Below, piece by piece: positions 26,635-34,308 of a DNA stretch of 64,000 bases. The position numbers and the translations under genes are program-made. Under the pieces are notes generated by a model that ran no database searches, was not told the DNA's origin, and saw nothing but the letters and a program-made list of their open reading frames with translations. Source of the DNA: Catellatospora sp. KI3 (GTDB taxonomy: Bacteria > Actinomycetota > Actinomycetes > Mycobacteriales > Micromonosporaceae). The stretch covers positions 120,777 to 184,776 of the forward strand of contig NZ_JASAMB010000019.1 in assembly GCF_029948125.1 (NCBI RefSeq), given 5' to 3'. Position 1 is the stretch's first letter, and every line of letters starts with the position of its first letter.

Positions 26635-26955
26635 TCAGGCGACCTTCAGCTGCTCGTCCCCGAAGTCAGCGATCAACTTGAGCGTTCCGCCCAAGGCGGT
26701 GATGTACCTGTTGAGCACGTCCTGGGTGGCCACGTCGCCGTTCTCGATCTGCGAAACGCGCGCCACGGAGACGCCCATCCGAGTGGCGACCTGCTCCTGT
26801 GTCATGCTCCGGCGCTGGCGCATCTCGGCGAGCCGCCATCCGCGTGCCTGCGCCAGCATCTGACCCATCGCGGCGTCGAACGCCTCCTGTCCGCCTGCCG
26901 TCTCCACGGCGCGGTGGAGGTGGTCGGTGTCCCGCCAGCGCTTAGCTTCGGCCAT
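26635..26955 (-). CDS. higA: HigA-type XRE antitoxin
   Basis: A 106-residue protein with a C-terminal Cro/C1-type helix-turn-helix (MTQEQVATRMGVSVARVSQI, residues 50–69, then ENGDVATQDVLNRYI). An N-terminal helical region (DTDHLHRAVETAGGQEAF) probably contacts the toxin. Its ATG lies 14 nt inside the toxin gene, the toxin-first order typical of HigBA-like modules. It should neutralise the toxin and repress the pair. Confidence 0.85.
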   Translation of the reverse strand: MAEAKRWRDTDHLHRAVETAGGQEAFDAAMGQMLAQARGWRLAEMRQRRSMTQEQVATRMGVSVARVSQIENGDVATQDVLNRYITALGGTLKLIADFGDEQLKVA

Positions 26956-27325
26956 CACGGATCTCCTGTTCACGTTCCTGCAGATACGCAGCGTATAGCT
27001 TCTCGGCGGCCGGGATCGCCGTCCGATACCAGGCATTCCAGTGTCCTGCCTTGTCACCCGCGATCAGCAGCACCGCCGATCGCCATGGATCGAAGGCGAA
27101 CATGATCCGAATCTCGCTGCGGCCCCCGGACGGCGGTCGGAGCTCCTTCATGTTGGCTATCCGCGAGGCGCGAACGGTGTCCACCAGTGGCCGTCCCTCG
27201 CTCGGACCGTTCTGCTCCAGCACAAGGATCGCCTGGTTGACCAGCTGATGGCTGGCCCTGTCCTGGGCGTACAGCTCGTCCAAGAACGATTCGACCTGTG
27301 CGGTCATCAGGATTTCCCACTGCAT
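26942..27325 (-). CDS. higB: HigB/RelE-superfamily toxin (Gp49-like)
   Basis: A 127-residue RelE/ParE-superfamily protein. It has LDELYAQDRASHQLVNQAIL helices, a VRASRIANMKELRPPSG strand, IRIMFAFDPWRSAVLLIAGDKAG and a C-terminal AEKLYAAYLQEREQEI helix. This arrangement is typical of Gp49/HigB toxins that cleave mRNA on the ribosome. The ATG at 27325 is preceded by GGGAGGCGG. An AT-rich stretch with an imperfect dyad (27350–27367, GTTAAG…CTAAAC) lies upstream and could be the antitoxin operator. Confidence 0.85.
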   Translation of the reverse strand: MQWEILMTAQVESFLDELYAQDRASHQLVNQAILVLEQNGPSEGRPLVDTVRASRIANMKELRPPSGGRSEIRIMFAFDPWRSAVLLIAGDKAGHWNAWYRTAIPAAEKLYAAYLQEREQEIRDGRS

Positions 27326-27349
27326 CGAGCCGCCTCCCCAGGCGTCATG

Positions 27350-27367
27350 TTAAGAAAATCCTAAACC
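27350..27367. promoter_or_regulatory. imperfect dyad upstream of higBA
   Basis: GTTAAGAAAATCCTAAAC is a short AT-rich imperfect palindrome (5 of 7 arm positions pair) about 25 bp upstream of the toxin start. It is the only AT-rich block there and could hold the promoter and HigA operator. Support is weak. Confidence 0.35.
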
Positions 27368-27477
27368 ATGGGGGCACGCATTCCGGCAATGATCAGCATA
27401 AATGGTCAACAAACAGGCCTCGGCCACCCACAGTGACCGCAAACGGCGATCATGGCGGACGGACGAGGCGGGCACCG

Positions 27478-28500
27478 TCAGGAGAGGCCGCGGTCGATGA
27501 GTTCCGTCGGGAGGACGATGGTGCGGGGTTGGGTGCGGTCGCCGTCGATGCGGGCGAAGAGGAGCTGGGTGGCCTGGCGGGCCAGCTCGCGGGTGTCGTA
27601 GGAGATCACCGTCAGTGGGCGGGGCATCAGGTGGGAGAGTTCGAAGTCGTCGAAGCCGACCAGCGCGGCCGTGCTCCCCCGCCGCCACAGCTCCTGCACC
27701 GCGCCCACGGTGATGCGGTTGTTCAGGGTCAGGAACGCCGTCGGCGGATCGGGGCGCTCCAGCAGCTCGGCGACGGCCGCGGCGGCACCGGCCGGATCGC
27801 GTACGCCGTCGCGGACCAGCGCCGGGTCGTCGCGTATCCCCGCCTCGGCCAGGGCCTCGCGCGCGCCCGCCGCCCGCTCGCTCATCGTGTGCACGCCGGT
27901 GGAGTCGAGCAGCACGCCGACCCGCTGGTGCCCGGCGGCCAGCAGACGGGCCATGCCCGCGCGGGCGCCGCCCCGGTTGTCCAGCAGCACCGCGTCGGCG
28001 GACAGGCCGGTGCCGGGGCGGTCCAGGAAGACCACCGGGATGCCCAGCTCCACCTGGGGGCGCAGGTAGCCGTGGTCGCCGTGGGTCGGCACCACCAGCA
28101 GCCCGTCCACGCGGCGCGAGCACAGGTCGCGCAGCAGCTGCTCCTCGCGGGCCGGGTCCTCCTCGGAGCTGGCCGACAGCAGCAGCGTGTCGCGCTCCCG
28201 GGCGATCTCGGCGGCGACGTGGGCGATGGTCGAGTAGAACGGGTTGGCCAGCTCCTCGATCAGCAGGCCGATGGTGGCGCTGGCCCGGCCGGCACGCAGC
28301 GCGCTGGCCATGTGGTTGCGCTGGAAGCCGAGTTCGGCGGCGACGGCCAGGACCCGGTCGGCCAGGGCCCGCTGCACGTGCGGCTCGCCGTTGATCACGC
28401 GGGACACGGTCTTGAGGCTGACGCCCGCCTGTTTCGCGACGTCCACCATGGTCGGGCGCCGTCCGGCCCGCCCCGTTCCGGTTCCGCTGTGAGTGGTCAC
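27478..28500 (-). CDS. LacI-family transcriptional regulator
   Basis: A 340-residue LacI-type repressor. The N-terminal HTH and hinge lie at residues 17–75 (TMVDVAKQAGVSLKTVSRVI and MASALRAGRASATIG), then a periplasmic-binding-like effector domain from LLIEELANPFYSTIA to the end. The start is GTG at 28500. It is divergent from a ROK kinase gene. The palindrome GACAACGTTGTC in the gap, repeated in front of the GH92 gene at 32790, is the likely operator, linking it to mannose-containing glycan use. Confidence 0.93.
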   Translation of the reverse strand: MTTHSGTGTGRAGRRPTMVDVAKQAGVSLKTVSRVINGEPHVQRALADRVLAVAAELGFQRNHMASALRAGRASATIGLLIEELANPFYSTIAHVAAEIARERDTLLLSASSEEDPAREEQLLRDLCSRRVDGLLVVPTHGDHGYLRPQVELGIPVVFLDRPGTGLSADAVLLDNRGGARAGMARLLAAGHQRVGVLLDSTGVHTMSERAAGAREALAEAGIRDDPALVRDGVRDPAGAAAAVAELLERPDPPTAFLTLNNRITVGAVQELWRRGSTAALVGFDDFELSHLMPRPLTVISYDTRELARQATQLLFARIDGDRTQPRTIVLPTELIDRGLS

Positions 28501-28547
28501 GGCAGAAAACGGTACTCGCTAGTGAGGTTGTGGGTGTACGCGACCCG

Positions 28548-28559
28548 GACAACGTTGTC
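28548..28559. promoter_or_regulatory. LacI-type operator, copy 1
   Basis: GACAACGTTGTC is a perfect 12-bp palindrome with the central CG typical of LacI-family operators. It lies 48 bp upstream of the divergent LacI gene and 37 bp upstream of the ROK kinase ATG. The identical 12-mer occurs at 32790–32801, 22 bp upstream of the GH92 start. Confidence 0.85.
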
Positions 28560-28596
28560 ATACTCTGCTGGACAAGATTTCCTTCCAGGAGACTTC

Positions 28597-29571
28597 ATGA
28601 CTGACACCGCCGTTGACAGCGCCGACGCGTCGTCGCTCGCCCTCGCCGTGGACATCGGCGGAACCAAGCTGGCCGCGGCCCTGATCGGGGCGGACGGGGC
28701 GGTGGTGCTGGCCGACCGCGTCGCGACCCCGCGGCCCGCCCCGGGGCCCGGCGCCGCCGAGCAGGTCTGGACCGCCCTGGCCGACCTGGTCAAGCGCATG
28801 GTCGACGCGGCCGGCGACCGGCCCATCGTCGGCGTGGGCGCCAGCACCGCGGGCCCGTTCGACCTGGTCGGCGCGACGATCAGCCCCGTCAACATCCACG
28901 CCTGGCGCGGCTTCCCGCTGGTGGACCGGCTGCGCGAGGCGGTGCCGGAGGTGCCGGTGCGGCTGGCGGGCGACGGCGCGTGCGCGGCCATCGGCGAGCA
29001 CTGGCGCGGCGCCGGGCGCGGCCACGACGACCTGCTGGTGCTGGTGGTCTCCACCGGCGTGGGCGGCGGGATGATCCACGGCGGGCGGCCGTTCCTGGGC
29101 GGCGGCGGCAACGCCGCGCACGTCGGGCACATGGTGGTCGACCTGGACGGCGAGCCGTGCCCGTGCGGCGGGCAGGGCTGCGTCGAGGCGCTGTCCAGCG
29201 GACCGAGCATGGTCCGGTACGCGCTGCGCGAGGGCTGGCACGCCACCGGGGCGGGCACCGCCCGCGACCTGGCCGACGCGGCCCGGGCCGGGGACCCGGT
29301 GGCGGTCGCGGCGTACGAGCGGGCGGGGCGGGCGCTGGCGGCCGGGATCGTGTCGGCGGCGGCGATGTGCGAGCTGAGCCAGGTGGTGATCGGCGGCGGC
29401 GTGGCCGAGTCGGCCGACCTGCTGTTCCCGTCGCTGCGCGCCGGGCTGGACCACTTCGGCCGGATGGGCTTCCTGCGCGACCTCGGCCTGCGCACCGCCG
29501 AACTGGGCGGCACGGCCGGGCTCATCGGCGCCGCCGCGCTGATCCACGAGCCCGGGACGTACTGGTCCTGA
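28597..29571 (+). CDS. ROK-family sugar kinase (glucokinase-like)
   Basis: A 324-residue ROK protein. The phosphate-1 motif is LAVDIGGTKLAAALIG (residues 14–29), with VGASTAGPFDL, the GHMVVD region and the zinc-binding signature CPCGGQGCVEALSSG near residue 190. It phosphorylates glucose, mannose or another hexose in the cytoplasm. The ATG at 28597 has CCAGGAGAC upstream. A shared operator with the GH92 mannosidase gene makes mannose or N-glycan-derived sugar a sensible substrate guess. Confidence 0.92.
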   Translation: MTDTAVDSADASSLALAVDIGGTKLAAALIGADGAVVLADRVATPRPAPGPGAAEQVWTALADLVKRMVDAAGDRPIVGVGASTAGPFDLVGATISPVNIHAWRGFPLVDRLREAVPEVPVRLAGDGACAAIGEHWRGAGRGHDDLLVLVVSTGVGGGMIHGGRPFLGGGGNAAHVGHMVVDLDGEPCPCGGQGCVEALSSGPSMVRYALREGWHATGAGTARDLADAARAGDPVAVAAYERAGRALAAGIVSAAAMCELSQVVIGGGVAESADLLFPSLRAGLDHFGRMGFLRDLGLRTAELGGTAGLIGAAALIHEPGTYWS

Positions 29572-29577
29572 CGCGAG

Positions 29578-29607
29578 GCGGGGTCGCCGCGACGGCGGCG
29601 ACCCCGC
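29578..29607. terminator. hairpin between convergent ROK and GH92 genes
   Basis: A perfect 12-bp stem GCGGGGTCGCCG / CGGCGACCCCGC with a 6-nt loop lies just after the ROK stop and before the GH92 stop at 29624. It is placed to terminate both convergent transcripts. Confidence 0.75.
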
Positions 29608-29623
29608 GTTCAGCCCGCCGGGG

Positions 29624-32600
29624 TCAGGAGTAGACCTCGACCTCGTAGATGCGGGCGGCGTTGTCGGTGGTGGACGTCGGCGCCGAGATGTTCAGCCGCA
29701 CGTAGCGGCCGGTGGCGCTGACCGCGTGCGTGGTGGTGCTCGCCGTGTTCCCGGTGACGGTGGCCACCGTGGTCCAGGTGCTGCCGTTGGCCGACACCTG
29801 CAGGGTGAAGTCCCTGGTGTTCCAGGCCGCGTTCTCGCCGCCGGCACCCGCGTGCCGGACCACGATCGAGCTGACCGGGTACGAGGCGCCCAGGTCCACC
29901 TGCCAGAACTTGCTCGTGCCCAGTGAGCACCACTTGTCGGTGCTGCCGCCGGTCCAGGTGCCGTTGACGGCCTTGGCGGGGCCCTCGTTGGCGTTGCAGG
30001 ACGAGTCGGCGGTGGCGGTCTTGTTCAGCGCCACGTTGACCGGGCCGGAGCCTGGGCCGTACGCCTCGAACTCGTAGATCCGCGCCGCGGCGTTGCCGTC
30101 GTTGGCCGGGGTGGTGATGTTCAGGCGCAGGTAGCGCGCCCCGACCGTGCCGATCGGGTGGTACGTGCGGCTGGTCCGGTTGCCGGAGACCGTCACCCGC
30201 GTGGTCCACGTCGACCCGTCGGTGCTGGTCTGGATGTTGAACGCGCCGGTGTTCCAGCCGCTCTGCTCCCCGCCCAGCGCCGCGTGCTTGACCACGAACG
30301 ACGACACGTTCTGCGTCGAGCCGAGGTCCACCTGGAGGAACTTGGCGGCCGCGTTGGTGCAGAACTTGCTGTTGTTGGTGAGCGAGCTGTCGACGGCCTT
30401 CTCCGGGCCCTCGGCGGCGCCGCAGGCGGTCGAGCCGGTCGTCGCCTTGCCCGCGGCCAGGTTGGTGCCCAGGACCGGGGCGGGCGCCGGGGCGCTCCAG
30501 CCGTCGTTGAACGACGGCGGCACGTCGGACGCGCCGGTGCCCCACGAGCTCGCGCTCGAACCCATGGTGAACTGCAGCGTGGCCCCGGCCGCCAGGTCCG
30601 GATAGCGCAGGAAGTTCTTGCTGCTGGCGGTGCCGTTGCGGGAGAACGACTGGACGTAGGGGTTGCCGCTGCCCGCGTTGGCGGCGTTGATCTGGATGTT
30701 GCCCGCCGCGCGCTGGATGAGGATCGACGGGAACAGCGGGCCGTGCAGGGCGAGCACGTCCGCGCCGGGGGTGGGCGGGTACATGCCCAGGGCGCCCCAG
30801 ACGTACCAGGCGGAGGTGGCGCCGAGGTCGTCGTTGCCGGGCAGGCCGCCCGCGCCGGTGGTGAACGACTCGCTCATCACCCGGCGTACCGCCGAGGAGG
30901 TGCCGGCGGGCTTCTGCGCGTAGTTGTACGCCCACGGCACGCTGTGCTCGGGCTCGTTGCCGATGTAGAAGTAGGGCAGGCTCAGGCCGCCGTTGAGCTG
31001 GGTGAAGTGGTGGTCCAGCCGCTGCGCGGCCGTCTGCGGGCCGCCCATCAGGGCGATCAGGCTGCCGTAGTTGTACGTGGTCATCCAGGTGTACTGCGCG
31101 GCGTTGCCCTCGGTGTAGCCCGACGGGCTGGCCGGGTCCAGCGGCCAGGTCCAGCTGTTGTCGGCGTTGCGCCGGTGGATGTACTGCGACTCCGGGCTGA
31201 ACACGTTGGCCCACCACTGGGCCCGCTGCATGTACGTGCTGTACTTCGCCGTGTCCCCCAGCGCCTGGGCGAACTGGGCGACGGCGAAGTCCGACGCCGA
31301 GTACTCCAGCGAGTCCGACGGGTCCTCGTCGATGAAGTGCTGGCTGGTGTACTCGCCCTGGCGGCCCCGGATGGCGCTGCCCTGGGCGGTGCCGCCGTTG
31401 GAGCTGCTGTGCATCAGGGCCAGCGCGGCGGCGGTGTCGAAGGAGCGGGCGCCGAACGCGTACAGGCTGGCGACCACGATCGGGCCCGGGTCGCCGTTCA
31501 TGATGAAGTCCTCCTGGTTCTGCTGCGACCACTTGGGCAGCAGGCCGCCCTGCTGGCCGTCGAGCACCATGGACTTGGCGATGTCACTGGCCTCGGCGGG
31601 CGCGATCAGCGCCACCAGGGCCGCCCAGGAGCGGTAGATGTCCCAGCCGGAGTAGTTCTGGTACACCGGGTGCGACGCGCTGTGCACCGCGTTGTCGAAG
31701 CCGCGGTACTGGCCGTTGGTGTCGCTGGCGATGTTCGGGTTCTGCAGCACGTGGTAGAGCGCGGTGTAGAACTTCTGCAGGTCGGTGGCGCTGCCGCCGG
31801 TGGCCTGGATCCGGTTGAGGATGTTGTTCCACGCCGTGTCGGCCGCGGTGCGCACCGCCGCGAAGTCCCAGCCGGCGTTCTCCGCCAGGTTGGCCTGCGC
31901 GTTGGCGATGCTCACGAACGAGATCGCGGTCTTGACCTGCACCACCGCGTTGGAGCCGGTGTCGAAGGTCAGGTACCCGCCGGTGTTGGTGCCGCTGGTG
32001 GACGTCCCACCGGCCGTGACGGTGCCGCCGTTCCAGGTGCCCACACCGCTGGGGGCCCGGTCGAACGCCATCGCGAAGTAGATCTGGTAGGTCTTCGACG
32101 AGCCGCAGAAGCCGCCCGCGGTCACCTGGCCGGTGACGTTCGAACCGCTGATGCTGATCGACCCGCTGCGGTTGCCGGTGGCGCTGCGGCTGGTGTTGAT
32201 CAGCACGCGCGCGCTGGTGGTGGCCGGGTACGTCACCTTCATCATGGTGGTACGGGTGGTGGCGGTCAGCTCCGCCGCGGTGTTGCCGTACGTCGACAGC
32301 ACCGCCTTGTAGTACCCCGCCTGCGCGACCTCACTGCCCTTGACCTGTGTGGCCTGGTAGTTGGTCCACGCGGTGCCGGGCGAGGTGCCCAGCGCCCCGG
32401 TGATCGGCAGGATGCCGATGTCCTCGTTGTTGGAGCAGCCGGCCCCGTTGAAGTGGGTGAGGCTGAACTCCTGGATCTGGGTGTCGCTGAACCGGTAGCC
32501 CGACGGGGAGGCGGTCGGGGTGTCCGGGCTGAACTGCACCATGCCGAACGGCAGGACCGGGCCGGGGACGGTGCTGCCGCCCGCGCCGCCGCCGACGGGG

Positions 32601-32767
32601 TTGGGCGAGTTGCTGTCGTCGGTGCCGATGAACGGGTTGACGTACTGCGTGAGGTTGAGGTTCGCCGCGTGCGCTGGGGTGGCCACGGCGGTGGCGGCGG
32701 CGCTGGCGACGAGGCTCGCGGCGGCGAGCAGCGCCAGGTGCCGCAGGGGGTGCCGGGATCGGGACAT
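29624..32767 (-). CDS. secreted GH92 alpha-mannosidase with two F5/8-type C (CBM32-like) domains
   Basis: A 1047-residue secreted enzyme. A signal peptide ends near residue 34 (ATAVATPAHA-A). GH92 N- and C-domains span about 40–760, with IGNEPEHSVPWAYNY near 600 and the hallmark GNDDLGATSAWYVWGALGMY near 640. Two tandem discoidin/CBM32-like domains follow, each starting near AAGKATTGSTACG or ALNKTATADSSCN and ending in YEFEAYG or YEVEVYS. GH92 enzymes are calcium-dependent exo-alpha-mannosidases acting on N-glycans or fungal mannans. The ATG at 32767 has GAGGAGAAC upstream and a LacI-type operator at 32790. Confidence 0.94.
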   Translation of the reverse strand: MSRSRHPLRHLALLAAASLVASAAATAVATPAHAANLNLTQYVNPFIGTDDSNSPNPVGGGAGGSTVPGPVLPFGMVQFSPDTPTASPSGYRFSDTQIQEFSLTHFNGAGCSNNEDIGILPITGALGTSPGTAWTNYQATQVKGSEVAQAGYYKAVLSTYGNTAAELTATTRTTMMKVTYPATTSARVLINTSRSATGNRSGSISISGSNVTGQVTAGGFCGSSKTYQIYFAMAFDRAPSGVGTWNGGTVTAGGTSTSGTNTGGYLTFDTGSNAVVQVKTAISFVSIANAQANLAENAGWDFAAVRTAADTAWNNILNRIQATGGSATDLQKFYTALYHVLQNPNIASDTNGQYRGFDNAVHSASHPVYQNYSGWDIYRSWAALVALIAPAEASDIAKSMVLDGQQGGLLPKWSQQNQEDFIMNGDPGPIVVASLYAFGARSFDTAAALALMHSSSNGGTAQGSAIRGRQGEYTSQHFIDEDPSDSLEYSASDFAVAQFAQALGDTAKYSTYMQRAQWWANVFSPESQYIHRRNADNSWTWPLDPASPSGYTEGNAAQYTWMTTYNYGSLIALMGGPQTAAQRLDHHFTQLNGGLSLPYFYIGNEPEHSVPWAYNYAQKPAGTSSAVRRVMSESFTTGAGGLPGNDDLGATSAWYVWGALGMYPPTPGADVLALHGPLFPSILIQRAAGNIQINAANAGSGNPYVQSFSRNGTASSKNFLRYPDLAAGATLQFTMGSSASSWGTGASDVPPSFNDGWSAPAPAPVLGTNLAAGKATTGSTACGAAEGPEKAVDSSLTNNSKFCTNAAAKFLQVDLGSTQNVSSFVVKHAALGGEQSGWNTGAFNIQTSTDGSTWTTRVTVSGNRTSRTYHPIGTVGARYLRLNITTPANDGNAAARIYEFEAYGPGSGPVNVALNKTATADSSCNANEGPAKAVNGTWTGGSTDKWCSLGTSKFWQVDLGASYPVSSIVVRHAGAGGENAAWNTRDFTLQVSANGSTWTTVATVTGNTASTTTHAVSATGRYVRLNISAPTSTTDNAARIYEVEVYS

Positions 32768-32789
32768 GCCTGTTCTCCTCAGGGACGGA

Positions 32790-32801
32790 GACAACGTTGT
32801 C
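32790..32801. promoter_or_regulatory. LacI-type operator, copy 2
   Basis: GACAACGTTGTC, identical to the palindrome at 28548–28559, lies 22 bp upstream of the GH92 ATG and so overlaps the likely promoter or start of transcription. A flanking ACGTTG occurs on its right. It ties the GH92 gene to the LacI regulator at 27478–28500. Confidence 0.85.
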
Positions 32802-32910
32802 AACGTGCTGGAGACAGACAAGCCTCTTAACTGAAGCATGTCAATACTTGGCGCGAACAATGGCGCGCGGCGCCCTTCTGCCCGCCGCCCCGCTTCACTA
32901 CGCTGGGGCG

Positions 32911-33006
32911 ATGTCCAGCGAGACGTTGTACACCCGGGTCTTCGGCATCGTGTTCGGCATCCTGCTGCTGGTGGTGGCCATCCGCTGGATGTTCGGCAAG
33001 AAGTGA
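32911..33006 (+). CDS. 31-residue single-helix membrane peptide
   Basis: MSSETLYTRV is followed by the hydrophobic segment FGIVFGILLLVVAIRWMFG and a Lys-Lys end: a one-helix membrane microprotein with a positively charged C-terminus. Every codon after the start ends in G or C, strong coding evidence for so short an ORF. The ATG at 32911 follows a GGGGCG. No function is known and no partner gene is adjacent. A longer in-frame start at 32797 gives an unlikely N-terminus. Confidence 0.6.
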   Translation: MSSETLYTRVFGIVFGILLLVVAIRWMFGKK

Positions 33007-33279
33007 GGCGGGCGGCGGCCCTGGGCGGGGTCGCTCGCAACGCGGTGCGGATCCGGCACTTCGGCTCGCCCGGAGAATGCCCGTTGGCAGCGATCTCGCA
33101 CGCCGACGCCCCGGCATGATCGCGACTCGCGGCCGAAAGCTCGGATCCGACCTCTACCGGCGTCCACAAACGACCGTAGAACGCGATCTTCGCGTGTCCG
33201 CGCCCCCATGATCCCTGTTCCCGGTCAGAACACCGGCTGGATCCTGCCGTTCTGACCGCCGACAGCGATCATGCACCCG

Positions 33280-33384
33280 AACCGACCCCGAGCCTGAGCC
33301 AGCCGAGCCCGAGCCGAGCCAGCCGAACCCGAACCGAGCCAGCCGAGTCGAGGCAGCCGAGTCGAGCCGAGCCAGCCGAGTCGA
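33280..33384. repeat. GAGCC/AGCCGA low-complexity tract
   Basis: About 105 bp consists almost entirely of imperfect iterations of AGCCGAGCC, GAACCGAGCCAGCC and GTCGAGGCAGCC. The phase drifts, so this is a cryptic simple repeat rather than a clean tandem array. It lies upstream of the membrane-protein/XRE pair. Confidence 0.7.
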
Positions 33385-33419
33385 CATAAGGAGGCGACGT
33401 AATGCTTGCCTTCCATAAA

Positions 33420-33459
33420 GTCAGGGACGCTTGACTGTATGTCAGGGACGCTTTACCTT
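33420..33459 (+). promoter_or_regulatory. direct-repeat operator and promoter of the membrane protein/XRE pair
   Basis: GTCAGGGACGCTT occurs at 33420–33432 and again at 33441–33453, exactly two helical turns (21 bp) apart. TTGACT at 33431–33436 and TACCTT at 33454–33459 form a -35/-10 pair with 17-bp spacing that overlaps both copies. Transcription would start close to the ATG at 33466, suggesting a leaderless or near-leaderless mRNA. The XRE protein at 33881 is the obvious candidate to bind the repeats. Confidence 0.6.
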
Positions 33460-33465
33460 CATGTC

Positions 33466-33867
33466 ATGGCGAAACAGCAGGATCAGGTCACGCGCGCGGC
33501 TCGCCGCGCGGTCCTCATCGACGGCCTGCCCGTGGCGGTGCTGGGCCCCGTCGCCCTCGCACTGGGCAGCAGTCCCGACCAGAGTCCCGCCCAGAAGGCC
33601 TGGTGGATCGGCGTGACCGCGGTGTTCGCACTCTCCGTGGTCTGGATCCTGGTGCGGGCGTTCCGGCGCGCGGACGAGTACCTGCGCAGGGTCCAGCTCG
33701 AAAGCATGGCCGTCGCCTTCGCGGCCGTTCTCGTGGCACTGCAGGTGGCCACCGTGCTCGACGCGGCGGGCATCATCCGGCTCCATCAGCTCACGCAGCT
33801 GATCCTGCTCGGCGGAGTGGTGGTCTGGCTGACGATCGCCGACCTGCGCACCCGCCTGCGTCGATGA
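33466..33867 (+). CDS. small four-helix membrane protein
   Basis: A 133-residue polytopic protein with four hydrophobic segments (about residues 20–38, 47–65, 80–100 and 108–126) and an ARRAVLIDGLPVAVLGPVAL first helix region. It lies 13 bp upstream of an XRE regulator, a pairing common in bacteria (YozG-type regulators with a small membrane protein), but the function is unknown. The start at 33466 is chosen because the promoter lies immediately upstream. An ATG at 33439 would sit inside the operator repeats. Confidence 0.8.
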   Translation: MAKQQDQVTRAARRAVLIDGLPVAVLGPVALALGSSPDQSPAQKAWWIGVTAVFALSVVWILVRAFRRADEYLRRVQLESMAVAFAAVLVALQVATVLDAAGIIRLHQLTQLILLGGVVVWLTIADLRTRLRR

Positions 33868-33880
33868 GGGCGCCGCACCC

Positions 33881-34105
33881 ATGAGGAACCGACTGCGCGA
33901 ACTGCGGGCGGCGCGCCGCTGGAGCCAGGCCGACCTGGCCGACCGATGCCAGGTCTCCCGCCAGGCCATCAACGCCATCGAGACCGAGCGGTACGACCCC
34001 AGCCTCCCCCTGGCGTTCACCATCGCCGACGTCTTCGGCCTCACCATCGAGGAGATCTTCCGGCCCGACCGGGCGGGCCCGGCGCCCGACCCCGCCGCGC
34101 CCTGA
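33881..34105 (+). CDS. XRE-family regulator (YozG-like)
   Basis: A 74-residue protein that is almost entirely a Cro/C1-type helix-turn-helix (LRAARRWSQADLADRCQVSR, then QAINAIETERYDPSLPLAF and ADVFGLTIEEIF). The final dozen residues are a disordered Pro/Ala tail. It is probably an autoregulator acting on the 21-bp-spaced repeats at 33420–33453 and controls the adjacent membrane protein. Confidence 0.9.
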   Translation: MRNRLRELRAARRWSQADLADRCQVSRQAINAIETERYDPSLPLAFTIADVFGLTIEEIFRPDRAGPAPDPAAP

Positions 34106-34131
34106 CCGGCCGAGCCCAGCTTCCGCCGGTC

Positions 34132-34303
34132 GCACTGAACGCCGGTCGGCCCTGAACGCTGGCGGCACTGAACGCCGGTCGGCCCTGAACGCTGGCGGCA
34201 CTGATCGACGGCCCGGCGCTGAACGCCGGTCGGCCTGAGCGGCCGGTCGGGCAACGCCCGCAGCGTTGCCCGACCGGCCGTTCAGTGCCGGGCCGTCGAT
34301 CAG
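34132..34303. repeat. 33-bp tandem repeat merging into a 104-bp cruciform
   Basis: A 33-bp unit starting GCACTGAACGCCGGTCGG is repeated exactly at 34132–34164 and 34165–34197 and then degenerates. Immediately after, 24-bp arms (34201–34224 and 34280–34303, 23 of 24 paired) enclose a perfect 17-bp inner stem (GGCCGGTCGGGCAACGC at 34241–34257 and its complement at 34263–34279) with a 5-nt loop. It lies between the convergent XRE and sigma-like genes and probably works as a terminator, although it is far larger than needed. Confidence 0.85.
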
Positions 34304-34308
34304 CTCGT

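Larger units (their letters stand above)
33007..33465. other. 459-bp gene-free region with inverted repeats, low-complexity DNA and a promoter
   Basis: No coding signal is seen. In order it holds a 161-bp segment bounded by inverted 10-mers (GCATGATCGC at 33114–33123 and GCGATCATGC at 33265–33274), a hairpin CGGTCAGAAC/GTTCTGACCG (33222–33231 and 33249–33258), a pentamer-like GAGCC/AGCCGA tract (about 33280–33384), and the direct-repeat promoter region of the next gene (33420–33459). Confidence 0.6.

Noticed and set aside
27298..28596. Plus-strand N-terminal extension of the ROK kinase
   Set aside because: It is the antisense of the LacI gene; the kinase begins at ATG 28597 with a ribosome site and the ROK phosphate motif soon after.
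32797..32910. Longer N-terminus for the 31-residue peptide
   Set aside because: The extra residues cross the GH92 promoter and operator and lack the GC3 bias that begins at 32911.
33007..33465. Insertion sequence in the repeat-rich spacer
   Set aside because: The 10-bp terminal inverted repeats bound only 161 bp with no transposase-like frame; at most it is a small non-autonomous relic.
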